From: CALHRB01 sp964473465
Lineage (GTDB): Bacteria; Bacteroidota; Ignavibacteria; Kapaibacteriales; UBA2268
Direction: 5' to 3'
Assembly: GCA_964473465.1 (NCBI GenBank)
Contig: CAYYPE010000005.1
Span: 1-64,000, forward strand
DNA: 64,000 nt
Below, piece by piece: positions 27,189 to 36,210 of this stretch. Made by a program: the position numbers and the translations under genes. Under the pieces are notes generated by a model. The model was not told where the DNA came from and did not search any database. It saw only the letters and a list, made by a program, of their open reading frames with translations. How positions within the stretch are numbered: position 1 is the first letter of the stretch; each line of letters starts with the position of its first letter.

Positions 27189-28952
27189 ATGAAAAACAAT
27201 ATGAAAATCAAGATTTTTGGAGCACAAAAGAATTTATCTAAATTATTCTCTCTAATACTGACTCTCTACCTATTTTCAGGTGTAAGCTTATATGCTCAGA
27301 GTGCTTATGATCAAATGCGAGCATATATTAATGAATCGGACTATATGAAGGCTTCAGAGTTAATTCCCCAAGCTATAAAAGATAATCCAAAGGATATTAA
27401 TGTTCATGTTTTAGCTGGAGACATTTATTTTGAGATTGAAAAATACTCCGAAGCACTCACAATGTATCAAAAAGCTGATGACATAAAGAGCAAACAAACA
27501 TATGTTCTTCGAAAAATTGGTAGAACCCTTTCTGAGATGGGAAATCATCAGGAAGCTATAAAAGTATTGAAAGATGCTATTTCAATTGATAAAAATGATT
27601 ATAAAAATCTTTTAGAGTTAGGTCATGCTTATATTAAAGCAAATCAATTGAATGAAGCAGAATTAACTATTACTAAAGCAAGAGAAATGAATCGAAACAG
27701 TTCTGAAGCTTTCGTTGCCCTCGGTGATTTATATTTTGCACAGAAAGTCTATCCACTTGCAAGAAGCAATTACGAAGAAGCTCTTGCTTTAGACGAAAAT
27801 TTGACTGATGCGAGGGTAAAACTTGCTACAACATACTATTGGCTAGCTAATCAGGAGATTGATAAAGACCTTGCAAATGAACTGTTTACCCGCTCCCTTA
27901 AAGAATGGAACATTGTAACACAAAAAGACCCTAAGAATGCAAGAGCTCTCAAGGAGCAAGGTAGAATTTTGTTCTTTGCCAAACAATATGGTGAAGCCGC
28001 TCAATCTTTCTTCAGATATTTAGATTTGAGAAATGATGATAATTTAATCAGATGGTATTATGCCCAATCTCTTGTTGAAATCGGTAAATGCGATTCGGCT
28101 GTTGCTCAATTAGAAATTGTTACTCAGGCTATTGATTCAGTTAAAGATAAGGCAAAACTAAAGTTAGCACAGTGCTATTTTGAACAAAAAAGGTTTCTTG
28201 AAAGTTCAAAAACTTATGAAGAAGTTAGAAAAGTGATGGAACTTGATAATATTGATATTGAAAGGCTCGCAGTTGCTTATCTAAGAAATGGAGATACTAC
28301 TAAGGCACTCGTTAACTATAGGGATTTGGTTGAAAAAGATAACCAACGCTGCATACTAATGTATCAAACTGGCATCCTATCAATTCTTATCAAAGATTAT
28401 AAAAATGCTTTGTATTTTTTTGGTAAACATTATCAAAATTGCAACGATACACTTACATCAAAAGCATTATACTATATTGGCAATGCTTATTTTAATTTAT
28501 CTCAGAATGACTCAGCTATTGCATATTTAAATTTATCTTTAGCAAAAGATCCAGATTACATAGCATCACGAATATTCCTTGGAGACATTTATACATCCAT
28601 GGCAAATAACAATGGAAACAAGCAATTTAAGGATAATGCCAAAAATGAATTCAGGCTTGCAATTAATAGGGGGATGCAGGATACAGCCAGATTCAGCAGG
28701 GAATTACTTCAGGCTTATGCAAAACTTTGTGGTATTTTCCTCGAAGAAAAGAACTTCAATGAATTGCAAAAAATTGCCAAACAGTGGTCAGATTATGATG
28801 GTAAGTCTCAGTTTGCATGGCTTTATCTTGCTATTTCCTACCAAGGTCAGGGTGATAAAGAGAATGCCTGCAGATGCTACCGACGGGTTTTGCAAATTGA
28901 TCCAAAAAATGTTACTGCAAAGAAGAATATGGATCTTCTTCAATGTCAATAA
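27189..28952 (+). CDS. Secreted tetratricopeptide-repeat (TPR) protein
   Basis: 587 residues. The signal peptide ends in LYAQS. Nearly the whole mature protein is helical TPR units (for example ASELIPQAIKDNPKDINVHV, LARSNYEEALALDENLTDAR, ALYYIGNAYFNLSQNDSAI), perhaps 12-14 of them. It is probably a periplasmic scaffold. It is the last gene of the exb operon, 14 bp after the PBP lipoprotein, and a hairpin follows. The combination ExbB-ExbD-ExbD-TonB-PBP-TPR suggests it assists the TonB machinery (inference). Confidence 0.82.
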   Translation: MKNNMKIKIFGAQKNLSKLFSLILTLYLFSGVSLYAQSAYDQMRAYINESDYMKASELIPQAIKDNPKDINVHVLAGDIYFEIEKYSEALTMYQKADDIKSKQTYVLRKIGRTLSEMGNHQEAIKVLKDAISIDKNDYKNLLELGHAYIKANQLNEAELTITKAREMNRNSSEAFVALGDLYFAQKVYPLARSNYEEALALDENLTDARVKLATTYYWLANQEIDKDLANELFTRSLKEWNIVTQKDPKNARALKEQGRILFFAKQYGEAAQSFFRYLDLRNDDNLIRWYYAQSLVEIGKCDSAVAQLEIVTQAIDSVKDKAKLKLAQCYFEQKRFLESSKTYEEVRKVMELDNIDIERLAVAYLRNGDTTKALVNYRDLVEKDNQRCILMYQTGILSILIKDYKNALYFFGKHYQNCNDTLTSKALYYIGNAYFNLSQNDSAIAYLNLSLAKDPDYIASRIFLGDIYTSMANNNGNKQFKDNAKNEFRLAINRGMQDTARFSRELLQAYAKLCGIFLEEKNFNELQKIAKQWSDYDGKSQFAWLYLAISYQGQGDKENACRCYRRVLQIDPKNVTAKKNMDLLQCQ

Positions 28953-28999
28953 TATTTTCTTAACTTATAATTAATAAAATCTAAAAAAATAATAACACT

Positions 29000-29033
29000 G
29001 CCCAATTTGAAGAGTCCGTCAAATTGGGCTTTG
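29000..29033 (+). terminator. Hairpin terminator after the TonB/TPR operon
   Basis: An 11-bp perfect stem (GCCCAATTTGA, TCAAATTGGGC) with an 8-nt loop. The T tail is short (TTT), so termination may be partial. Confidence 0.6.
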
Positions 29034-29043
29034 CTATAAGTTA

Positions 29044-29074
29044 TTTGTACTTTCTTCTAATTTAACTATATTTG
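29044..29074 (+). promoter_or_regulatory. Consensus Bacteroidota promoter of the yceD-rpmF-plsX-fab operon
   Basis: TTTG (29044-29047), a 19-bp spacer and TATATTTG (29067-29074): an exact match to TTTG-N19-TAnnTTTG. The expected transcription start (about 29080) lies roughly 16 nt before the ATG of the yceD-like gene, leaving a very short leader. Confidence 0.82.
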
Positions 29075-29095
29075 TAAGTTTATTTTGATAGAATA

Positions 29096-29620
29096 ATGTT
29101 AAAGATATATATACATGGCTTAAAAGATGGGAATTATGATATCCATCTTAGAGCTTTATCCGATGATCTTCAGACAATTTCTGAAGAATTTATTGGAGAA
29201 GTTATTTTTACTGGTAAAATGAGAATTATTGGCAAAAGATATGCGATTACTGGGACAGCTGAATGCCTTGCTAAGTTTCAATGTGACTTGAGCTTACGTG
29301 AGTTTCAGCAGAACATTCAGGCAGAAATGAATTGCACATATTTAGCTAATAATGAATTATTCTATATGAACAGAAATAATGGAATCAAAGAGACTGCTGA
29401 AATTATTATTCACGAGGATGAGAAATATATTGATTTAACGACTGACATTGTAGAAGAATTGATGGTTCACTTGCCAATGAGAAGAATTCATCCAGATCTG
29501 GAAGGGAAGGAATTGGAAGATTTGTATCCTCAATATTCGGCAAGTTTGAACAATGTAAAAGATAAAAAGATTGATGATAGGTGGGAAGCTTTAAAAGGTA
29601 TTAAGTTTGAAAATGATTGA
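29096..29620 (+). CDS. YceD/DUF177 family protein
   Basis: 174 residues. It is recognised by position (immediately before rpmF and plsX) and by the domain core: YAITGTAECLAKFQCDLSLREFQQ and a C-terminal ELMVHLPMRRIHPD. Family knowledge: YceD is linked to 23S rRNA/large-subunit maturation and is nearly always upstream of rpmF. The second Cys pair usual in DUF177 members is not complete (the CxxC near residue 65 reads CLAKFQC). Short leader and its own promoter. Confidence 0.78.
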   Translation: MLKIYIHGLKDGNYDIHLRALSDDLQTISEEFIGEVIFTGKMRIIGKRYAITGTAECLAKFQCDLSLREFQQNIQAEMNCTYLANNELFYMNRNNGIKETAEIIIHEDEKYIDLTTDIVEELMVHLPMRRIHPDLEGKELEDLYPQYSASLNNVKDKKIDDRWEALKGIKFEND

Positions 29621-29677
29621 CAATAAAAGAAATATTAAAACGATAATTCAAAATTTATTATAAAATAGGGAACTAAA

Positions 29678-29851
29678 ATGCCAAATCCAACAAGAAGACA
29701 TTCGAAAACAAGAAGAGACAAGAGAAGAACTCATTACAAAGCTGTTGCTGTAAGAAGTGGCTCCTGCCCTCAATGCGGCGCTCCCAAGATCCCTCATAGG
29801 GCTTGTCCGGAGTGTGGCTATTACAATGGTCGTAAAGTACTCTCAACTTAA
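29678..29851 (+). CDS. rpmF: 50S ribosomal protein L32
   Basis: 57 residues, full length: starts MPNPTRRHSKTRRDKRR and has a four-Cys zinc-ribbon (CPQC, then CPEC). The Cys residues are at positions 30, 33, 43 and 46. It is a constituent of the large subunit near the peptidyl transferase region. The weak GGGAA before the ATG is the only ribosome-binding site. Conserved order with yceD and plsX. Confidence 0.97.
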   Translation: MPNPTRRHSKTRRDKRRTHYKAVAVRSGSCPQCGAPKIPHRACPECGYYNGRKVLST

Positions 29852-29898
29852 TTATATTTTTGTGACTAATTAATAATTAATAAAACATTTCAATAGCA

Positions 29899-30945
29899 TT
29901 GGATAAGAAAAAATTCAGGGTTGTTGTTGATGCAATGGGTGGGGATTTTGCACCTATGAATGAGATTCAAGGTGTTATTTCCACTTTCGAATCTAAACCT
30001 CCAGATTTGGATTTAGAAATCATTTTGATTGGAAATGAAAGCAAAATCAGAAATTCTCTTGAACAATTTGACAGGGAAAAACTAAACATTCTGAATTATT
30101 CAATCATCCATACAGACGAAGTTATAACTATGGATGATGAACCTACCATAGCCTTGAAAAAGAAAAAGAATTCATCACTTTACAAAGGTCTTGAGTTACA
30201 CAGTCAAGGATATGCTGACGCTTTTGTTTCTGCCGGTAATACCGGGGCTGTTCTTTCGACTGCAACTATTCTTAATGGGAGAATCAAAGGGGTTAGCAGG
30301 CCTACGATTGGTTCTTTTTTCCCAACTAAAAACAGATACCCTACTTTGGTACTTGATGTTGGAGCAAATATTGATACCAAACCAAGATATCTCTACGAAT
30401 TTGCTGTTATGGGTTCCATTTATGCCACACAAATGTTAGGTTTGGAGCATCCGAAAGTTGGGCTATTAAACATTGGAGAAGAGGAAAGCAAAGGTAACGA
30501 TATATTATTGGAAGCATATCAACTACTAAAGTCAAGTAATTTGAATTTCTTGGGGAATGTCGAAGGACGTGACATTTTGAACGGAACAGCAGATGTTGTT
30601 GTTTGTGATGGATTTACTGGAAACGTGATATTAAAATTTGCAGAAAGCGTTCTTGACCTTTTTAAGACGAAATTGAAAAGTTATGCAAAAAAGAATATAT
30701 TTAATACAATTATGTTTGGGTTGATGAAACCAGCATTCAAGAAAGTATTTGCAGAATTTGATTACCAAAAATATGGTGGAGTTCCAATATTAGGAATTAA
30801 TGGAGTAGTAATTATTGGCCACGGCAAATCCTCTCCTTTAGCTATTCAGAACATGATATACAAAGCGATTGAACAAATTAAGAAAGACATAAATAAGAAA
30901 ATTGAGCACGCATTAACTAAGTCTATTTTATCAACAAATAACTAA
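29899..30945 (+). CDS. plsX: Phosphate acyltransferase PlsX
   Basis: 348 residues. N-terminal VVVDAMGGDFAP, then SAGNTGAVLSTATI, LLNIGEEESKGN, VVCDGFTGNVILK and the C-terminal HGKSSPLAIQNMI. It converts acyl-ACP to acyl-phosphate for phosphatidic acid synthesis. The start is a TTG at 29899; there is no in-frame ATG before the conserved N-terminus. Its neighbours rpmF and fabH are the classic order. Confidence 0.95.
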   Translation: MDKKKFRVVVDAMGGDFAPMNEIQGVISTFESKPPDLDLEIILIGNESKIRNSLEQFDREKLNILNYSIIHTDEVITMDDEPTIALKKKKNSSLYKGLELHSQGYADAFVSAGNTGAVLSTATILNGRIKGVSRPTIGSFFPTKNRYPTLVLDVGANIDTKPRYLYEFAVMGSIYATQMLGLEHPKVGLLNIGEEESKGNDILLEAYQLLKSSNLNFLGNVEGRDILNGTADVVVCDGFTGNVILKFAESVLDLFKTKLKSYAKKNIFNTIMFGLMKPAFKKVFAEFDYQKYGGVPILGINGVVIIGHGKSSPLAIQNMIYKAIEQIKKDINKKIEHALTKSILSTNN

Positions 30946-30951
30946 TAAATT

Positions 30952-31935
30952 ATGCCAGCAATAATATCCTCTATAGCTCATTATGTACCTCCTGATATAT
31001 ATACAAATGAATATTTTGAAAAATATCTTGATACATCACACGAATGGATAATGGAAAGAACAGGTATCGCTGAGAGAAGATTTGCCAAAAATGGGGCAAA
31101 CTCAGATTTAATTATACCTGCTGCAAAAGAATGTATGGAAAAAAGAGGAATCGGACCTGATGATATTGACTGCATCGTCGTACCAACTGTTACTCCAGAT
31201 CATATGTTTCCCTCCACAGCGTGTGTCGTTCAAAACAAACTTGGAATTAAAAAAGCATGGGGATTTGATTTATCTGCCGCATGTTCTGGTTTCCTTTTTG
31301 CTCTTGTTACTGCGGCTAAACTTGTAGAAAGTGGTGCTGTTAAACGTCTGCTTCTATGCGGTTCAGACAAAATGAGTTCTATCGTAAATTTCGATGACAG
31401 AGCTCAGGCAGTATTGTTTGGCGATGGAGCCGGTGTTGTTTTGATAGAAAATTCGGATGATCCAGAATATGGACTGCAAGATTTTATATTGCAAATTGAT
31501 GGCTCTGGAGGGCAATATTTAAAACAAGTGGCAGGCGGAAGCTTTAAACCTGCATCAATAGAAACAGTAATGAACAAAGAACATTATATCTATCAGGATG
31601 GACAGGCAGTTTTCAAAGCTGCAGTTAAAGGAATGGCTGATGTAACAGTTGAAATTATGGAAAAAAATGGCTTAAAGGGTGAAGATATTGCATGGTTGGT
31701 TCCACATCAGGCAAACCTGAGGATTATTTCTGCTACTGCCAAAAGAATGGGATTAGAGATGAACAAAGTAATGGTCAATATTGAGAAATATGGTAACACA
31801 ACTGCTGCAACAATACCATTATGTTTATCAGAATGGTATCAAGCCGGAAAATTAAAAAAAGGTGATAAAATCATTCTTGCAAGTTTTGGAGCAGGATTTA
31901 CATGGGGAGCAATTTATTTTGTATGGAATTTATAA
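30952..31935 (+). CDS. fabH: 3-oxoacyl-ACP synthase III (FabH)
   Basis: 327 residues, full length. Catalytic Cys in SAACSGFLFAL, His in VPHQANLRI and Asn in YGNTTAATIP. The enzyme condenses acetyl-CoA (or a branched starter) with malonyl-ACP to begin fatty acid synthesis. The ATG lies 6 bp after the plsX stop. Confidence 0.96.
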   Translation: MPAIISSIAHYVPPDIYTNEYFEKYLDTSHEWIMERTGIAERRFAKNGANSDLIIPAAKECMEKRGIGPDDIDCIVVPTVTPDHMFPSTACVVQNKLGIKKAWGFDLSAACSGFLFALVTAAKLVESGAVKRLLLCGSDKMSSIVNFDDRAQAVLFGDGAGVVLIENSDDPEYGLQDFILQIDGSGGQYLKQVAGGSFKPASIETVMNKEHYIYQDGQAVFKAAVKGMADVTVEIMEKNGLKGEDIAWLVPHQANLRIISATAKRMGLEMNKVMVNIEKYGNTTAATIPLCLSEWYQAGKLKKGDKIILASFGAGFTWGAIYFVWNL

Positions 31936-31971
31936 TACTTATTTAATTAAAAAAAACAAAGATTAATTAAT

Positions 31972-32895
31972 ATGAAGACAGCTTTATTATTTTCAGGGCA
32001 AGGCTCTCAATATGTAGGAATGATAAAAGATATTTATGAAAAATTTCCACAGGCAAAAGAATTAGTTGAAAAAGCTGATGATATTTTAGGTTATTCTCTT
32101 AGTTCAATTTGCTTTGAGGGTCCATTAGAAAAGTTAAAGGAAACACGATACACTCAACCGGCTATCTTCCTACATAGCGCAGTCATAATATCATTATTTA
32201 AAAATGTCTTAAGATATGATGCAACAGCCGGTCATTCGGTTGGCGAATATGCTGCTCTATTTGCTTCAGATGTAATTGATTTTGAACCTGCTCTCAAACT
32301 TGTTTCTTTGAGAGGGGAATTAATGTTCAGGGCTGGGGAAATTCTACCGGGGACAATGTTTGCAATCATAAATTTAGCCGATGAAAAAGTTGAGGAAATA
32401 TGCAATGAATTAACAGAAAAAGGGAACGGAAACATAGTTGTAGCAGCCAATTATAATAGTCCCGGACAGGTTGTTGTTTCAGGTTCTGCTGAATATTTAA
32501 GGCAAAATATTTATAAATTTAAAGAGGCAGGAGCAAGAATTGTAACAGAGCTGACAGTTAGCGGGGCTTTCCACTCTTCTCTTGTAGAACCAGCAAAACA
32601 AGAATTGGAAAAAGCAATTAATAACTTAGAATTCCGAGACGCTAGTGTTCCGGTTTATAGCAACGTTTTCGCTAAACCTTTAACACTTGCTAATGAAATT
32701 AAAAATGCTTTAGTTTTACAACTAACTTCCCCAGTCAGATGGTCTCAAAGTTTAATAAAAATGAGGGAAGACGGCATAGAGAGATATATCGAAATTGGAC
32801 CGGGGCAAGTTTTACAGGGATTAATCAAGAGAACATTAGCAGGAGTTGAAATACTTGGAATTGACAATTCGGATGATTTAGAAAAATTTATTTAA
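31972..32895 (+). CDS. fabD: Malonyl-CoA-ACP transacylase
   Basis: 307 residues. GQGSQ at the N-terminus, catalytic Ser in GHSVGEYAAL, SGAFHSSL and a C-terminal IGPGQVLQGL. It loads malonyl onto ACP. It lies 36 bp after fabH; the stop codon region overlaps a putative promoter for fabG. Confidence 0.95.
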   Translation: MKTALLFSGQGSQYVGMIKDIYEKFPQAKELVEKADDILGYSLSSICFEGPLEKLKETRYTQPAIFLHSAVIISLFKNVLRYDATAGHSVGEYAALFASDVIDFEPALKLVSLRGELMFRAGEILPGTMFAIINLADEKVEEICNELTEKGNGNIVVAANYNSPGQVVVSGSAEYLRQNIYKFKEAGARIVTELTVSGAFHSSLVEPAKQELEKAINNLEFRDASVPVYSNVFAKPLTLANEIKNALVLQLTSPVRWSQSLIKMREDGIERYIEIGPGQVLQGLIKRTLAGVEILGIDNSDDLEKFI

Positions 32896-32921
32896 AAAAT
32901 GTAAACTTTTTAATATATTTG
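32891..32921 (+). promoter_or_regulatory. Putative internal promoter before fabG
   Basis: TTTA (32891-32894, overlapping the fabD stop), a 19-bp spacer and TATATTTG (32914-32921), one mismatch from the Bacteroidota consensus. The expected start is about 20 nt before the fabG ATG. It would allow extra fabG-acpP transcription within the fab operon. Confidence 0.6.
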
Positions 32922-32946
32922 TTTTCTTTAAACTTATAGAAATTAA

Positions 32947-33690
32947 ATGGATAGATTTAAAGACAAGGTAGTAATAGTAACTGGAGGATGTCGAGGCATA
33001 GGCAAAGCTATAGTTCTTAGATTTGCAAGTGAGGGTGCGTTCGTATATGCACTTGATTACGTTCTTCCCAAAGAAAACGAAATATTTATTGAAGATGAAG
33101 TTATTAAGCAGTTGGTAAAGTGCATACAGGTTGATGTTACTTCCGAAGACTCTGTAAACAAAGCAATTGAAGAAGTACTAAATGAGAAGAAAAGAATTGA
33201 TGTTTTAGTTAATAATGCAGGAATAACACGAGATAACTTAGTGCTTAGGCTTAGTACAAGTGATTGGGATGCTGTTTTAAACACAAATTTAAAAGGAGCA
33301 TTCTTATGCTCAAAAGCTGTAGCAAGAACAATGATGGGGCAAAGGAACGGACGAATAATCAATATCGGTTCAATTGTAGGTTCCATTGGTAATGCAGGAC
33401 AATCAAACTATTCGGCATCAAAAGCAGGTTTGATAGGACTAACAAAATCGCTTGCCAAGGAATTTGCATCGAGAAATATTCTTGTTAATTGTGTTGCTCC
33501 GGGTTTTGTCTTAACTGAAATGACAGAAAAATTGACAGAAGAACAAAAAGCAGAATATTTAGTTAATATTCCATTAAAAAGAGGAGCTCCACCGAGTGAA
33601 ATTGCCTCGGTTGTGGCTTTCCTTTCTTCAGAAGATTCAAATTATATTACCGGTCAGGTAATACATGTTGATGGTGGTTTAGCAATGTAA
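32947..33690 (+). CDS. fabG: 3-oxoacyl-ACP reductase
   Basis: 247 residues, SDR family. TGGCRGIGKAI for NADPH, NNAGITRDNL, catalytic YSASK and a C-terminal GQVIHVDGGLAM, which together are typical of FabG. It reduces beta-ketoacyl-ACP. Confidence 0.94.
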   Translation: MDRFKDKVVIVTGGCRGIGKAIVLRFASEGAFVYALDYVLPKENEIFIEDEVIKQLVKCIQVDVTSEDSVNKAIEEVLNEKKRIDVLVNNAGITRDNLVLRLSTSDWDAVLNTNLKGAFLCSKAVARTMMGQRNGRIINIGSIVGSIGNAGQSNYSASKAGLIGLTKSLAKEFASRNILVNCVAPGFVLTEMTEKLTEEQKAEYLVNIPLKRGAPPSEIASVVAFLSSEDSNYITGQVIHVDGGLAM

Positions 33691-33716
33691 TTTTTATTAA
33701 CATATTAGGAGACATT

Positions 33717-33956
33717 ATGTCAGATATTAAATCAAAAGTAACAGAAATTATAGTAAAAAAACTTGGTGTAGAAGAATCCCAGATTACTAATGAGGCAAAT
33801 TTTACTAAAGATCTCGGTGCCGATTCTCTCGATACTGTTGAATTAATCATGGAATTCGAAAAAGAGTTCGAAATAACCATTGAAGACAGTGATGCAGAAA
33901 AGATTCAAACAGTCGGAGATGTGATTACCTATCTCGAAGGTAAACTGGGAAGCTAA
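33717..33956 (+). CDS. acpP: Acyl carrier protein
   Basis: 79 residues, acidic. The DLGADSLDTVEL motif contains the Ser that takes the 4'-phosphopantetheine arm. AGGAG precedes the ATG. The next 154 bp (33957-34110) have no gene; they hold only an A/T-rich inverted repeat near 34030-34055. Confidence 0.97.
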   Translation: MSDIKSKVTEIIVKKLGVEESQITNEANFTKDLGADSLDTVELIMEFEKEFEITIEDSDAEKIQTVGDVITYLEGKLGS

Positions 33957-34110
33957 ATTCACTGTTTTCCTTAATCTTATTTTCATTAATGGTATTCTGA
34001 GTCTCATAGCCTTTTGGATTCTTTATTTAGCTAATAATATTATAATGTTATTAGTTATGAATAAAGAATAGGTTCAGTAATACAATTTTATTACAAACAA
34101 GAGAAAACTA

Positions 34111-35370
34111 ATGGCAAAATATAATTACCCAAGAGTTGTTGTTACAGGTGTTGGGGCTGTAACATCAGTTGGTAACACAATCTCCGAAACATGGGATGCA
34201 ATGTTACAGGGGAAAAGCGGAGCTGCCCCTATTCAATCATTTGACGCATCGGAGTTTGATACAAAATTCGCCTGCGAGGTAAAGAATTTTGATCCTCTTC
34301 AATATTTAAGCAGAAAAGAGGTTCAAAGAATGGATAAATTTACTCAGCTGGCGATTGCCTCTGCTTACATGGCAATCGAAGACTCGGGAGTAGATTTTGA
34401 TAAGCTCAATAAGGATAGAATTGGTGTTATTATTGGGTCTGGCATTGGTGGAATGTGGACTTATCACTATCAACAGGAAATATTATATCAAAGAGGCGGA
34501 AAAGCTGACAGAATCTCACCATTTTTTATTCCGATGCTGATTTCTGATATCGCAGCGGGGCATGTTGCTATCAGATGGGGATTGAAAGGTCCAAATTATG
34601 CAACTGTTTCGGCTTGTGCCACATCTTCTCACTCAATAGCCGACTCATTTATGCTGATACAAAGAGGTGATGCAGATATGATGGTTGTAGGTGGCAGTGA
34701 ATCAGTTATTTGTCCTATGGGGGTTGGTGGCTTTAATGCAATGAAAGCATTGTCCACTAGAAATGAATCACCCGAAACAGCATCAAGACCTTTTGACAAG
34801 GAGAGAGATGGGTTTGTTATGGGCGAGGGTTCAGGTGTTTTAATTTTGGAAACATTAGAGCATGCAATGAATAGAGGGGCTAAAATATATGCCGAATTAG
34901 CCGGAATGGGATTGACAGACGATGCTTTTCATATTACCCAGCCTGCTCCCGGTGGTGAAGGTGCCGTCAGGTCAATGAAACTCTGCATTGAGGATGCTAA
35001 TTTACTTCCTACTGACATTGACTACATCAATGCTCACGGTACATCTACTCCATTTAATGACAAAAATGAAACTGAAGCTATTAAGACTCTCTTTGGGGAT
35101 TATGCATACAAATTATCAATTAGTTCAACTAAATCAGTTGTTGGACATCTCTTGGGTGCTGCTGGGGCAGTTGAAGCAATCACAACTGCGTTGGCAATTC
35201 AAAACAATATTATTCCACCGACAATAAACTATACTACACCTGATCCTGATTGTGATTTGGATTATACTCCCAACAAACCAAAAGAGAAAACAATCAGGGC
35301 TGCTATTAGCAATACATTCGGTTTTGGAGGACATAATGCTTCATTATGCTTTAAAGCATTTGAAGAATAA
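34111..35370 (+). CDS. fabF: 3-oxoacyl-ACP synthase II (FabF)
   Basis: 419 residues. Catalytic Cys in SACATSSHSIADS, His in NAHGTSTPFND and in SVVGHLLGAAGAVE, and the C-terminal NTFGFGGHNASL. It elongates acyl-ACP and helps control membrane fluidity. It lies 2 bp upstream of rnc. Confidence 0.96.
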   Translation: MAKYNYPRVVVTGVGAVTSVGNTISETWDAMLQGKSGAAPIQSFDASEFDTKFACEVKNFDPLQYLSRKEVQRMDKFTQLAIASAYMAIEDSGVDFDKLNKDRIGVIIGSGIGGMWTYHYQQEILYQRGGKADRISPFFIPMLISDIAAGHVAIRWGLKGPNYATVSACATSSHSIADSFMLIQRGDADMMVVGGSESVICPMGVGGFNAMKALSTRNESPETASRPFDKERDGFVMGEGSGVLILETLEHAMNRGAKIYAELAGMGLTDDAFHITQPAPGGEGAVRSMKLCIEDANLLPTDIDYINAHGTSTPFNDKNETEAIKTLFGDYAYKLSISSTKSVVGHLLGAAGAVEAITTALAIQNNIIPPTINYTTPDPDCDLDYTPNKPKEKTIRAAISNTFGFGGHNASLCFKAFEE

Positions 35371-35372
35371 AT

Positions 35373-36200
35373 ATGAAGGATTTTTTAAATAATTTATATA
35401 ATGGCATTTTAAGATTTTCTCCATTGAGAAAGCACTTAAGAGTGGTTTCTGGTGCAAAAGGTGCTTTTTCAAAACTTGGCTATCTTGATAACAAAAAAAA
35501 GGCAGATTTAGAGAACATTCTTGGATTGAAAATCAACAACATTGAATATTTTGAGCAGGCATTAACTCACCGCTCTTATCTTCATATAATTGAAGATCAA
35601 ACAATTTTTTCAAATGAGAGGCTTGAATTTCTTGGAGATTCAGTGCTCGGTATGGTAGTCGCAGACTATCTCTTTTCTTTGCATAGCGATGTGCTCGAAG
35701 GTGGATTAACCAAAATGCGTTCATGGATGGTGAACAAATATTCGCTGGTTGAATGTGCTAAAAGATTGAAACTGAACGAATTGCTTTTAATGAGTTTTAG
35801 TGCTTCAAAAGCTTTAGAACAGGGTAGCGATTCAATCCTTGCTGATGCACTTGAAGCTATTATCGGTGCTATATATCTTGATTCTGGTTTGGAGGCTACA
35901 AAAAAATTTATTATTAATGTTTTGATTCCTATTATTGTCAGTCAAAACTATATGGTTGACAGAAACTATAAAAGTTTATTATTAGAAACAGTTCAATCTA
36001 TGGGTAAAGAACCGCCTAAATATGTTGTATTAGATGAAACCGGTCAAGACCATAATAAGGAGTTCCTTGTTGGGGTTTTAGTTGATTCCGAAATGATGGG
36101 CACTGGTTTAGGAAAAAGTAAAAAACAAGCTGAACAATTTGCTGCAAAAGAAGCTTTAGACAAGATAAAAAAAGAAACAGATACATTATTTACTTATTAA
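35373..36200 (+). CDS. rnc: Ribonuclease III
   Basis: 275 residues. Catalytic motif NERLEFLGDSVLG (acidic Mg-binding residues), DALEAIIGAIYLDSG as the second acidic site, and a C-terminal double-stranded RNA-binding domain (KEPPKYVVLDETGQDHNKEF to KKQAEQFAAKEAL). The first 45 residues extend the usual N-terminus. It cleaves dsRNA in rRNA and mRNA processing. Confidence 0.95.
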   Translation: MKDFLNNLYNGILRFSPLRKHLRVVSGAKGAFSKLGYLDNKKKADLENILGLKINNIEYFEQALTHRSYLHIIEDQTIFSNERLEFLGDSVLGMVVADYLFSLHSDVLEGGLTKMRSWMVNKYSLVECAKRLKLNELLLMSFSASKALEQGSDSILADALEAIIGAIYLDSGLEATKKFIINVLIPIIVSQNYMVDRNYKSLLLETVQSMGKEPPKYVVLDETGQDHNKEFLVGVLVDSEMMGTGLGKSKKQAEQFAAKEALDKIKKETDTLFTY

Positions 36201-36210
36201 ATTGTTATTT

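Noticed and set aside
28579..28974. 131-residue open frame overlapping the end of the TPR gene in another phase
   Set aside because: Out-of-frame reading of the TPR coding sequence; no similarity to any family and no start signals.
34025..34060. Hairpin CTAATAA/TTATTAG between acpP and fabF as a terminator
   Set aside because: The stem is only A/T pairs, there is no T-run, and fabF belongs to the same operon; it is likely chance in A/T-rich DNA.
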